Assembly: GCA_020634245.1 (NCBI GenBank)
Contig: JACKCC010000011.1
Coordinates: forward strand, 314,071-378,070
Length of the DNA: 64,000 bases
Direction: 5' to 3'
Origin: Ardenticatenaceae bacterium
GTDB lineage: Bacteria > Chloroflexota > Anaerolineae > Promineifilales > Promineifilaceae
Notes under the pieces: model-generated
Told to the model about the DNA's origin: nothing
The model's database searches: none
Seen by the model: the letters and a program-made list of their open reading frames with translations, nothing else
Position numbers and translations under genes: made by a program
Shown here: positions 54,314-62,822 of the stretch, piece after piece
How the letters are laid out: each line of letters opens with the position of its first letter
Position numbering within the stretch: the stretch's first letter is position 1

Positions 54314-55297
54314 TCAATCAACCGAAACCACCCCCATTGGCCACTGGCCTTTTTTACGAGTCAGATAATCCTGCCGCTGTTGGGAAAAGGCGGGGTCGAG
54401 GGTAGATAACGGCCGCAGCTCCCCCTCTACCACCACATCCGGATCAATCGCCCGCAGCTTGGTACTGACGGTGAAGGTTGGCTGATCTTCATCCCAGACA
54501 AAACGTGTCTCCGGCGTCACCAAACGCAGCAGCGATTGCAGTTCCGCATCAGAATGGGCGTGCAGTTTGGCCCACACCGGCTCATCCGTCAGCCAGAAAT
54601 CGGCTTCGGTGATAGCGCCCACCACAAGCCCGCGCCGGATGGCCTGGGCAGTCACTTCGTAAAGACCCACCTCGCGGAAGTTGGCCCAACTGGCATCGTC
54701 ACAGGCCATAAAGGTGTAGCCGAGCCACTGGGCCGCTTCCAGATTGTTGACTGCGATACGATTTTCGCCAACTATCAAACTATCTAACACAAACATAATC
54801 TCCTCGGCCGTGGCCAGTCCCAACGGCTGACTGTCGCGCAAAAAATAGTCCAGCCGGTCGGCACACAGGCGCGGCGACGGCTGCTCTAGCAGGGGATAAC
54901 GCGTTTCGTCCAAAAAGTCACGCCAATCATAACCAAACCGGGCCAGTACCGCCGGAATCTCCGTGTTCGCCACGTATTCCTCCTTCACCTCATCATGGTA
55001 GCTCTGACTGTTGTGCCCATCAAAAACGTAGTCAATAACGTGGCTGAAAGCGGTGTGGCTGACATCGTGCAGCAGGGCGGCGATTTGCTCTTCCAGTGAA
55101 CCGCCCAGCCGCCGCACCATAATCATTGCTCCCAGCGAATGTTCCAGCCGAGTGATGGGGCTGGTGATGCCGATCAGGGCGCTGATGCCGTGCTGCAAGA
55201 TGCCGTTTAATCGTTGCAGAACGGCCGTTTCCAACAAAGCCAATAACACTGGTTCCTCAATCACAATAGAGCCGTAAACTACATCATCATAAACCAT
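54314..55297 (-). CDS. HD-superfamily hydrolase (dNTPase/SAMHD-like)
   Basis: 327 residues. It has the opening RLNGILQHGISALIGITSP region, RLEHSLGAMIMVRRLG with a metal His, the HD signature AALLHDVSHTAFSHVIDYVF, and a helical C-terminal part with LCADRLDYFLRD. This is the arrangement of bacterial HD proteins related to deoxyguanosine triphosphohydrolase and SAMHD1, some of which act in phage resistance by removing dNTPs; that role is not shown here. The ATG at 55297 follows GGAG; the longer frame would read through two palindromic operators. Confidence 0.82.
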   Translation of the reverse strand: MVYDDVVYGSIVIEEPVLLALLETAVLQRLNGILQHGISALIGITSPITRLEHSLGAMIMVRRLGGSLEEQIAALLHDVSHTAFSHVIDYVFDGHNSQSYHDEVKEEYVANTEIPAVLARFGYDWRDFLDETRYPLLEQPSPRLCADRLDYFLRDSQPLGLATAEEIMFVLDSLIVGENRIAVNNLEAAQWLGYTFMACDDASWANFREVGLYEVTAQAIRRGLVVGAITEADFWLTDEPVWAKLHAHSDAELQSLLRLVTPETRFVWDEDQPTFTVSTKLRAIDPDVVVEGELRPLSTLDPAFSQQRQDYLTRKKGQWPMGVVSVD

Positions 55298-55321
55298 GAT
55301 TTCTCCACTATTTTCAACGAT

Positions 55322-55359
55322 ATGACATTCGTCATCTTGTCTGGCATGACAAATGTCAT
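55322..55359. promoter_or_regulatory. Twin palindromic operator ATGAC-N4-GTCAT
   Basis: Two sites, ATGACATTCGTCAT (55322-55335) and ATGACAAATGTCAT (55346-55359), have centres 24 bp apart. Together they also form a larger near-perfect inverted repeat. They lie between the divergent HD and regulator genes. ATGAC-N4-GTCAT has the geometry of CRP/FNR-family half-sites (compare TTGAC-N4-GTCAA). Confidence 0.6.
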
Positions 55360-55384
55360 ATCGTGCCAATCCGTACTTGTGAAC

Positions 55385-55451
55385 TATTGCACAAAGTTAA
55401 TTAATATTGCATCATAGTGCATTATATAATTTTATATTGCAAAATATTGCA
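55385..55451 (+). promoter_or_regulatory. Helically phased TATTGCA repeats before the PocR-type regulator
   Basis: TATTGCA starts at 55385, 55405, 55435 and 55445, with a variant TAGTGCA at 55415; the steps are 20, 10, 20 and 10 bp. A TATAAT lies at 55425-55430. Same-face binding of several protein copies, and autoregulation of the adjacent gene, is inferred. Confidence 0.5.
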
Positions 55452-55463
55452 AAAGTCGTCATT

Positions 55464-56240
55464 ATGAGCGATTTACTCACAACTAAACAAGTCCAAACAC
55501 TTCTCCAGGTTGACCGGACAACAATATACCGGATGCGGAAAGACGGCCGTTTATCTGCTGTTAAATTAGGCCACCAATGGCGTTTCCCGTCCCAGCAAAT
55601 ACGTGATCTATTGGACGGCCGGCCGCTTTCACTCGAAGAAGAAACACCACAGGCCGAACCAGAAAATCTCCCGATTTATTGCTTCCAATCCATTCAAGAT
55701 ATTTTCACCGATATTACTGAAATAGGCGCGATGATGACAAATCTGGATGGAGAACCTCTCACGGAACCCAGCACGGTCTGCAAATTTTGCCGAATGATGC
55801 TGGACAGCAAGACCGGACACCAAGCTTGCCAGGCATCCTGGCGCAAAATGGTAGCAAGCCCGCAAAAAGAAGGTAGTTTTGCGGTGTGTCATGCCGGACT
55901 GCATTACTTGCAGGCCCCCATTGATACCAAGGATCCCACTAATTCTCTGCTAATCGTCGGCCAATTCTACAGCCACGCACCCGATAAAGCCGAAGAAGCT
56001 GCGCGCATCCGGCAGTTAGCCCGGAAGCACAATCTGGATGAGGCGGCACTGGCCAATGCCGCTCATGACGTCCTTGTATTAGACGGCCGTTGCCGGGCAA
56101 AAATCGGCGGCTGGCTGCGAAAAATGACGGCCGTCTTTGAACATATCAGTTGCGAACGGCTGGGTTTCGTGAACCGGCTGCGCCAGATTGCCAACATGAG
56201 CGATCTGGCTAATGAGCCAATACGTCCATTAACCCAATAA
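55464..56240 (+). CDS. Regulator with excisionase-type HTH and PocR sensory domain
   Basis: 258 residues. The N-terminus is a MerR/excisionase-like helix-turn-helix (DLLTTKQVQTLLQVDRTTIY...HQWRFPSQQI). The rest matches PocR-type sensory domains, with the cysteine pattern VCKFCRMML, HQACQASW and FAVCHAGLHYLQAPI; these cysteines may hold a metal or FeS centre. The start is the ATG at 55464 just past the TATTGCA repeats. It heads the sulfur/redox locus and is probably its activator or repressor together with the next gene. Confidence 0.78.
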   Translation: MSDLLTTKQVQTLLQVDRTTIYRMRKDGRLSAVKLGHQWRFPSQQIRDLLDGRPLSLEEETPQAEPENLPIYCFQSIQDIFTDITEIGAMMTNLDGEPLTEPSTVCKFCRMMLDSKTGHQACQASWRKMVASPQKEGSFAVCHAGLHYLQAPIDTKDPTNSLLIVGQFYSHAPDKAEEAARIRQLARKHNLDEAALANAAHDVLVLDGRCRAKIGGWLRKMTAVFEHISCERLGFVNRLRQIANMSDLANEPIRPLTQ

Positions 56241-56245
56241 TCGAG

Positions 56246-56575
56246 ATGACTATGACTGTTCCACCTATCGAAACATTGACTTTGCTGCATAACAATATTT
56301 GTAAAGCACTGGGTGATCCCCGCCGTATTCAAATTTTGTATGCGCTGAGTGAACGGCCGTGTCACGTCACCGGGTTAGCCGAGCAGTTAGATGTCCCCCA
56401 ACCCACTGTTTCTCGCCATTTGCGCATTTTGCATCAGCGGTCGCTGGTGATGGCCGAACGAGAAGGCACTACCATCATTTATTGCCTGGCCGACCCGCGC
56501 ATTATCGATATTTTAGACGCCATGCGCCAGTTATTAAAGAAGAATCTGGAAAGGCAATCCAGAATTTTAGCTTAA
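56246..56575 (+). CDS. ArsR-family transcription regulator
   Basis: 109 residues, a winged helix-turn-helix: NNICKALGDPRRIQILYALS, LAEQLDVPQPTVSRHLRILH, EREGTTIIYCLADPRI. Cysteines at positions 19, 39 and 80 could sense metal or persulfide, but they do not match a known sensor site exactly. It starts five bases after the PocR-type gene and 19 bases before the cytochrome gene, so it is inside the operon it probably controls. Confidence 0.85.
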   Translation: MTMTVPPIETLTLLHNNICKALGDPRRIQILYALSERPCHVTGLAEQLDVPQPTVSRHLRILHQRSLVMAEREGTTIIYCLADPRIIDILDAMRQLLKKNLERQSRILA

Positions 56576-56594
56576 TTTTGATCAGGAGAACCCA

Positions 56595-57422
56595 ATGTCT
56601 TCGCGGAAACCATTTCTTTTCATTCTCACGAGCATTTTGCTCGTAACGACCCTCTTCTTGCTCTGGCCGACTGACAGTGCCGACGCCCAATGTGGCTCAC
56701 AAGCCTCATCGTGCAAAAACTGCCACGAAGTCCAGGCAGAATATCCCGTCAACAATGATGGCACGGGCTGGCATGAGTCTCACGCATTTGGCGATTTTTG
56801 TGAGTTTTGCCATGCCGGTAATGTCCAGGCCCCGGAGAAAGAGGCCGCGCACACTGGTTTGGTCGCCCCGTTGGATGACGTCAAAGCGGGCTGCTCGACC
56901 TGTCACGTTGATGATTTGATGGAAAAGGCCAATGTCTATGCTGCCACTCTGGGTGTCGAAGTCGGCACGGGCGGCAGCAGTTCAGGCTCATCCACCAGTG
57001 GTTCATCAGGAGATAGTACGGCCGTTGCGTCCGCCTCTGAACCTGTTGCGCCATCGGCCGTGACCTTTTCCACCGAGATAGACGTCAACGACCCCAACAT
57101 CATTGATTACGCCCAACGTTACGATGAAATCGTCCTTGGCCACCACCCCACCAACTGGGGCAATGTCGCTCTCATGCTGCTCATCGGCGCTGTTGTTGTC
57201 GGCGGCGGGGCATTCGTCGCTAAAAATGAGAATTGGTTGAGCGTGACAGAGGGAGAGATGACGGCCGTTTCCAACGAATATCCCACCGAAATCGTCAACC
57301 TCCTGCCTCAGATCGCCCAACTAAGCCCGGATGGTCGCAAAGCGCTCAAACAATTATTGGGTAAATCGGCCGAAGCCTCCCAACTATTCCAAAGCATTTC
57401 CAACCTAAAGGACGGAAATTAA
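56595..57422 (+). CDS. Membrane-anchored triheme cytochrome c
   Basis: 275 residues. A signal peptide (FLFILTSILLVTTLFLLW) is followed by three haem sites, CKNCH (40-44), CEFCH (69-73) and CSTCH (100-104), a Ser/Gly-rich linker, and a transmembrane helix (VALMLLIGAVVVGGGAFVA) before a cytoplasmic tail. It should transfer electrons outside the membrane, probably between quinol-linked subunits and the Mo enzyme encoded downstream. The ATG follows ATCAGGAGAA. Confidence 0.85.
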   Translation: MSSRKPFLFILTSILLVTTLFLLWPTDSADAQCGSQASSCKNCHEVQAEYPVNNDGTGWHESHAFGDFCEFCHAGNVQAPEKEAAHTGLVAPLDDVKAGCSTCHVDDLMEKANVYAATLGVEVGTGGSSSGSSTSGSSGDSTAVASASEPVAPSAVTFSTEIDVNDPNIIDYAQRYDEIVLGHHPTNWGNVALMLLIGAVVVGGGAFVAKNENWLSVTEGEMTAVSNEYPTEIVNLLPQIAQLSPDGRKALKQLLGKSAEASQLFQSISNLKDGN

Positions 57423-57435
57423 ACGAACAAAAACC

Positions 57436-57497
57436 GGAGCGCGGACTGCTAGTCCGCCGATGGCTAGTCCGCCAGGCAAGCAAGCTGCTCGCGCTCC
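57436..57497. repeat. Intergenic inverted repeat
   Basis: Outer arms GGAGCGCG and CGCGCTCC enclose a direct repeat of GCTAGTCCGCC. It separates the cytochrome and first YeeE half. Confidence 0.6.
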
Positions 57498-57516
57498 CAT
57501 CTTTTAAGGAAAAAAC

Positions 57517-58053
57517 ATGATAAAAAACCTGATCGCCTATATAAAACGAGAAGAATGGTCTCCCTACGTCGCCGGAGCCAGCCTGGGCATTGTCGGCATT
57601 TTAGTTGTCCTCCTGGCTAACAGCTTGCTCGGCGCGTCCGGCGCATTCGAAAACATCGCCGGTTGGATTGGTCAGAAAGTCGCGCCAACCGCCTTTAACA
57701 ACATGTACTTCAAATTTGTGATGCCGCCCGGCATCTCTCAGGGCGTTATCCTGGCCATTGGCGTCTTCTTTGGCGGCATGTTGGGCGCACTCTCCAGTGG
57801 CACCTTCAAATTCCGCACCAACGACAATTCCCAATGGAATCAAATCATGGGCAAGAAAACGTGGAAGCGTTGGGTGCTGCTGTTTGTCGGGGCCATCATC
57901 CTGGAATACGGGGCGGGCATTGCCGGCGGCTGCACCAGCGGTCTGGCCATCTCTGGGGGAATGTTACTCGCGCCATCAGCCTTTATTTTTATGGCCGGCA
58001 TGTTCATGTCCGGCATCGTTGTTGCCAAAATTGTTTATAGGAATAGATACTAA
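57517..58053 (+). CDS. YeeE/YedE-family sulfur transporter, first half
   Basis: 178 residues with about four hydrophobic helices. The family signature GAGIAGGCTSGLAISGG contains the conserved Cys used to relay thiosulfate or a related sulfur/selenium compound. In many bacteria the transporter is split in two genes, as here, the partner following directly. It is placed between a triheme cytochrome and a polysulfide/thiosulfate reductase-like operon. Confidence 0.85.
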   Translation: MIKNLIAYIKREEWSPYVAGASLGIVGILVVLLANSLLGASGAFENIAGWIGQKVAPTAFNNMYFKFVMPPGISQGVILAIGVFFGGMLGALSSGTFKFRTNDNSQWNQIMGKKTWKRWVLLFVGAIILEYGAGIAGGCTSGLAISGGMLLAPSAFIFMAGMFMSGIVVAKIVYRNRY

Positions 58054-58134
58054 AAAAGTGGCAGGTGGCAAGTAGCGAGAATGACTAGACACGCCACTCA
58101 CTACCCGCAACCCGCAGCTTAAGGAAAAAATCCA

Positions 58135-58630
58135 ATGTCTACAATCATCACGCTCATTCTCGGTCTGGCGTTTGGGCTGCTGCTCAACAAATCCGGGATG
58201 ACCAAATACAACAGAATCGTCAATGTCTTTCGATTTACCGACATGAGTGTTCTCAAATTCATGTTGACCGCTTTAGCTGTAGCGATGAGCGGACTGTACG
58301 CGCTCAAAGCCCTCGACCTTATCGCTTTTCCCAACGTGCCCGGCACTTACATCGTCGGCAACCTGGCCGGCGGCCTGATTTTTGGCGTGGGCATGGCCCT
58401 CGCCGGTTATTGACCGGGCACCTGTATCGCCGGGTCCGGCGAAGGAAAATTAGACTATCTGGTTCCTGGTTTATTGGGTTTTGACGGCGCTACATTATGG
58501 CCCAGACCTATCAACAGGTTTTTCCAGCGATTTTGGCCACAACCACGATCAGCGATTATTCTGATCAGAAATCGCCAGCCCATTCTTTCATCACCGTTAC
58601 CGGATTGCCTCGCCCTTTCATTTAATTGAA
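58135..58630 (+). pseudogene. YeeE/YedE-family transporter, second half, interrupted by TGA and a frameshift
   Basis: Residues 1-92 are normal (LILGLAFGLLLNKSGMTKYN, GNLAGGLIFGVGMALAGY). A TGA follows exactly where the family has its conserved Cys in GYCPGT. The same frame continues PGTCIAGSGEGKLDYLVPGL, as expected for the family. About 85 bases after the TGA the similarity jumps to another frame (AQTYQQVFPAIL), so one base is missing there. Near the end FHLIERWLQRKD is again recognisable. A small hairpin TCGCCG-GGTC-CGGCGA begins 13 bases after the TGA, so selenocysteine was considered. The added frameshift favours decay or sequence error. Confidence 0.7.
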
Positions 58631-58660
58631 CGCTGGCTGCAGAGAAAAGACAATTCAGAG

Positions 58661-60736
58661 GCATTTATGACCACGACAATTTCACGACGTAATTTAAAAT
58701 GAGCAGTGTGCTTTGGGCCTTGTCGTCGGCTGCCTCCACAAGCGCTGTTACGAAACAGGCCGGTATGCTCGACGAGAACTATACCGGCGTCATCACGGAT
58801 GATGCACGTGTCTGGCGCTGTGGCGTGCGCGCCAAAGTGGTCGAAGGTTGTCAAACCAGATGGCAACCGGATCATCCCCATCTGCGGCGGTACGCGTATT
58901 AATCGGGCCCGGATGAAATGTTCCGGCGATTCAGATCGCGTTAACCCACTCATCCGCTGGCAAGCGCGGCAGGCGCAAGTTCTGCCAGGCATCCTGATGA
59001 AGCGCTGAGCCGCCAGATGCTGCCATTGCAGAACATGGGCCAGCGATGCGTTGACGCACAATCTGCCGTGTTTGAAATTGTTCAACTTGTTTGCCTGGGT
59101 TCAATTGCCGGCACGCAATGGTACCAAAGCTAATGGATCAGTCGGCACCGGATGACCATGGTACGGAGGAACTGGCGCGCGACAGCGAGTTGAAGTATCT
59201 CATCCCGATCAGCAACTGTCAAAATACTTTACTGAAACAAGGATTTTATGGTCACAGTTAACTCAAAGGCGCGCGGCCGTTGCCCGATCCGCGCTTCACT
59301 AAAACGGTCACAAAGCCGATTTAGGCTTATCGTCTCCCGGAACCGGACGGCCTTCCATCTGGCACTGCTGCACGTTATCGTCAAAGAAGACCTGTACAAC
59401 CACGAGCGAGCGTTAATTATATTGGCTGACCAATTGGCTCAACTGTCGCTCGTTACACGCCCGAATGGGCCGCCACCACCGAACTGCCGGCGAAACGATT
59501 ACGCAGGTAGCCCGCGAGTTGCCGCTGCCGGCAATATGCCTGGCCCACAATGGCTGGCGTACATCGAACTTTGTAATTCATTCCAGACAGCCAGAGCACG
59601 CGTCCTCAACGCGCTGGTAGGGCACCGGGGGTGGCCAACACTTTTTACTGCCGCCGGTGAAGAGCACGGCGTTAGGGTTTGCTTCGCCCAACCGCCTTAT
59701 CCCTGCGGTTCGGCTACACGGCTGGACGGTGTCCTGGAAATACCCACTCGTTCCTTTCAAGCTGGGTGTTTTCCAGGAACTGCGGGATGCAATCCTCAGA
59801 GGTGAACCGTATCAGGCCCATGGCTGGTTTATTTCCCGGCAAAATCCGGTCCAATCCCTCCCCGATCGGACAAAAACGCTGCAAGCGATGGAAAAGATGG
59901 ATTTTATCGCTGTGGTGGATATTTTTCTCAATGATACGGCCTGGTTCGCCGATGTGGTGCTGCCCGAAGCATCGTATCTGGAACGATATGACCCGCTGCT
60001 TCAGGTTGGCAACCGGGTGTTTATCCGTCAACCGGTCATTGAACCACAAGGCGATGCCAAATCGGCTTTGTGGATTTACAAGCAGTTGGGCGAACGTCTG
60101 GGATTGGGCGATTATTTCCAGTATACCGACGAAGAAGATTTCATTCGCCAACAGTTACAGCCGACCGGTTTTACATTGGAGGAGATTCGGGAAAAGGGTT
60201 ACATTGAGCTACCTACCGAAGGCGGCTCAGAAGATGAAGCTTATCACTGGAATACGAGCAGCGGTAAGGTAGAGTTGTTTTCTGACGTGTTGGATGGTGC
60301 GGGGTTTGCCCCAGTCGCTGATTGGCAAGAACCACCTGTGCCGGATAACGGCCGTTTCTACCTCCTCACCGGCAAAGTGGCCCAACACACCCAATTTGCC
60401 ACCCAAAACAACCAACTGCTGCACAAATACGAAGATGAACCACGCCTCTGGATGAATACCCAATCGGCTGAAAAATTGGGTCTGGAAGATAACGACCTCG
60501 TTCGTGTCATCAGCGAGGTTGGCGAAATTAACATCGCCCTCAACGTGACCCAGGCTATCCGTCCCGATTGCGTGTACATGACTCCCGGTTTTGGGCACGT
60601 ATCCAAAGGATTCACCACCGGCTATGGCGTGGGGGCCAGCGACTCCGTCCTGCACGTCACCTACACCGATCCGGTCAGCGGCAGTCAAGCCCTCAGCCAG
60701 ACATTCGTCACCATCAGCGGGATCAAAGAAGGGTAA
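58661..60736 (+). pseudogene. Mo-bisPGD oxidoreductase catalytic subunit (PhsA/PsrA-like), degraded
   Basis: Polysulfide/thiosulfate-reductase-type catalytic subunits are exported through Tat and carry a molybdopterin cofactor. The Tat-type start MTTTISRRN is visible, then after a stop/frame change KQAGMLDENYTGVITDDARV, then EGCQ...QPDHPHLRRYA in shifted frames, and later AFHLALLHVIVKEDLYNHE. The last part, from about 59750, is one clean frame of some 330 residues (HGWFISRQNPVQSLPDRT, DTAWFADVVLPEASYLERYD, the molydop-binding end ...YMTPGFGHVSKGFT). The first 1.1 kb contains many small indels and stops, and the segment with FeS cysteines is not intact. The region is also some 200-300 bases short. 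Read as a decayed gene or a poorly resolved sequence. Confidence 0.75.
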
Positions 60737-60741
60737 ACCTT

Positions 60742-61560
60742 ATGTCAACAAACATCAAACACGGCAAATACGGATTTTTAATCGACGTTTCCTATTGCAT
60801 CGACTGCCGGGCGTGTAACGTTTCGTGCAGCGTGCAAAACAACGTCTCCATGACCAGCACTCGAATTTGGATGAAAGGCAGCGGCGTTGTAGGCGAGTTC
60901 CCCAATCTACAAAGTTACACCGCGCCTTACCACTGCATGCACTGCACTGACCCGTCCTGCGTTTCGGCCTGCACCGTTGGCGCGCTGCAGCGAGATGACG
61001 ATGGCATCGTGCAGTACGACGATGATCGCTGCATTGGCTGTCGTTATTGCATGTACGCCTGTCCTTTTGGCGTGCCCAACATGGATTTAGACGAGCGGTT
61101 CCCCTTAATCGTCAAATGCGATATGTGCGGCGAGCGCCTGGCCGAAGGCGAACAACCGGCCTGCGCCGCCACCTGCCCGCCGGGAGCCATCAAGTTTGGC
61201 TTGCGCGAAGATATGCTGGCCGAAGCCTACCGCCGCATTGACGAACAGCCCGACAAATACATTAACCACGTTTACGGCGAACATGAAAATGGCGGTACGT
61301 CTACTTTCTACATTTCCCCGATACCCTTTGAAGAGTTGGGGTTCCCCCTTGCCGGCGAAACATCACCCGCTTACTACAACCGGTTAGTCACCCATGGCAC
61401 GCCTACGGTGGCCGGGGCCGTTGCATTAGGTTTGACCGGCACTTACTTGACCATCAACAACCTGAAACAAGAAGCGGCCGAAGATGCGGCCGAAAAAGCA
61501 GCACAAAAGGCTGAATCAGGCAGTGATACAGTGAACGAGGAGCAAAATCATGCGCATTAA
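60742..61560 (+). CDS. Ferredoxin-like FeS subunit (PhsB/PsrB/HybA type)
   Basis: 272 residues. Four cysteine groups, CIDCRACNVSC, CMHCTDPSCVSAC, CIGCRYCMYAC and CDMCG...CAATC, bind four [4Fe-4S] clusters as in electron-transfer subunits of Mo-bisPGD enzymes. A C-terminal hydrophobic helix (TVAGAVALGLTGTYLTI) anchors it. The ATG at 60742 follows the catalytic-subunit stop by a few bases; the long upstream frame in the other register is a shadow. It overlaps the NrfD start by 11 bases. Confidence 0.92.
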   Translation: MSTNIKHGKYGFLIDVSYCIDCRACNVSCSVQNNVSMTSTRIWMKGSGVVGEFPNLQSYTAPYHCMHCTDPSCVSACTVGALQRDDDGIVQYDDDRCIGCRYCMYACPFGVPNMDLDERFPLIVKCDMCGERLAEGEQPACAATCPPGAIKFGLREDMLAEAYRRIDEQPDKYINHVYGEHENGGTSTFYISPIPFEELGFPLAGETSPAYYNRLVTHGTPTVAGAVALGLTGTYLTINNLKQEAAEDAAEKAAQKAESGSDTVNEEQNHAH

Positions 61561-62737
61561 AATCATCAAGGAACTGCGCAGTATGCCCAAATTTGTTTAT
61601 ATTTTGGCGGCGCTGGTAGCGTTTGGCGGCGCGGTTGGCCTTTACCGCCTTTACGCCGGTTTGGGCACAACCACACACTTGAGCAAAGTATACCCCTGGG
61701 GAATCTGGATTAGTTTCGACCTGTCAACGGTAGCCCTGTCCGGCGGTGCATTTACGCTGGCTGCACTGGTTTACGTGCTGCAAATGCACAATTTGCATGC
61801 GGCCGTTCGCCCGACGGTACTGGCCGGTCTGCTGGGGTATAGCTCAGTCCTGATCATCTTGTTTATGGATTTGGGCCGTTGGGATCGGGCCTATCACTTT
61901 TTGATTTACCCCAATCTCAATTCGGCTTTGTTTGAGGTAAGCTGGTGCATCGCTTTGTATTCTACGATTTTGATCTACGAATTCAGTCCGGTACTGCTGG
62001 CCAACAGCCGCTGGAAAAGATTGATTCCCATCATCGAAAACAATACACTATTCCCCATGGTCATCGCCGGGTATCGCTCTCCTCACTGCACCAATCTTCG
62101 TTGGGTACGCTTTTCATCGTGATGTCCTCCTGCGTTCGATGCTTTGTGGCACCTACGTTGCTGCCCGTCTTCTTCCTGATTTCACTAGCTTCGGGTTAGC
62201 TGGTTATTGCCGGAGGGCGTCAGTTACTGCGTTCAAGCGCACGCTGCTGAACGGTACTGGCCAAATATTGGTTTTACCCTGGATACTTGGTTTGTACTCA
62301 TTCTCAAATTAGGTGAATTGGAAATCGTCGGGGAGTTGGGCCTGCTGTTTACCAGCGGCAAGTACAGCATTTTGTTCCTGACGGAACTGGTGGTTGGCGT
62401 CATCGCCCCCATCATTCTGTTCTCATTCAAAAGTGTGCGCCATAATCGGGTAGCCTCAATGCTCAGCGCCTTTTTGGTCATCGGCGGTGTCATCCTGAAC
62501 CGGTTTGACGCTTCCTGGTTTGCCATTAAGCCGCTGGCCGGCGAAGTTTATACGCCGCACTGGATGGAAGTGGCAATTTTGGTTGGTGTGGTATCGGGGG
62601 TTTTCCTGGCTTATACGCTGATCGGCCGTTACTTCCCGCTGTTCAGTGAGACTGTTGAAGTACAGGATGTGCGCAAACCAGCCTTTCAGCCGCAGTTACA
62701 GCCCGTGACTGTGGGAGAGGCGGTAAGCAGCGATTAA
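61550..62737 (+). pseudogene. NrfD/HybB-type quinol-linked membrane subunit, frameshifted
   Basis: The first 170 residues are a good NrfD/HybB protein with KVYPWGIWISFDLSTVALSG and about five membrane helices. After VIAG near 62070 the frame shifts: SSLHQSSLGTLFIVM is read in another frame to about 62140, then a third frame gives FTLDTWFVLILKLGELEIVG through to the C-terminus at 62737. Two to four indels within about 150 bases explain this. It should pass electrons from quinol to the FeS subunit. Both flanks are clean, so the damage is local. Confidence 0.75.
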
Positions 62738-62739
62738 CA

Positions 62740-62815
62740 CGGAGACCAGAGACTGGAGACTGGGGACTGGATATTGGTTGAGTCTCTAGTCTCCAATCTC
62801 CAGCCGCCAAATCTC
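62740..62815. repeat. Stuttering palindrome before the cytochrome b gene
   Basis: A run of GAGACTGGAGACTGGGGACT words is complemented by AGTCTCTAGTCTCCAATCTC after a short loop. It resembles the other reiterated-word palindromes in this window. Confidence 0.6.
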
Positions 62816-62822
62816 CCCACCC

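Noticed and set aside
58699..59008. Two overlapping short plus-strand frames considered as separate small genes
   Set aside because: Both contain fragments of the Mo-enzyme N-terminus (KQAGMLDENYTG, KPDGN) in different registers, so they are pieces of one broken gene.
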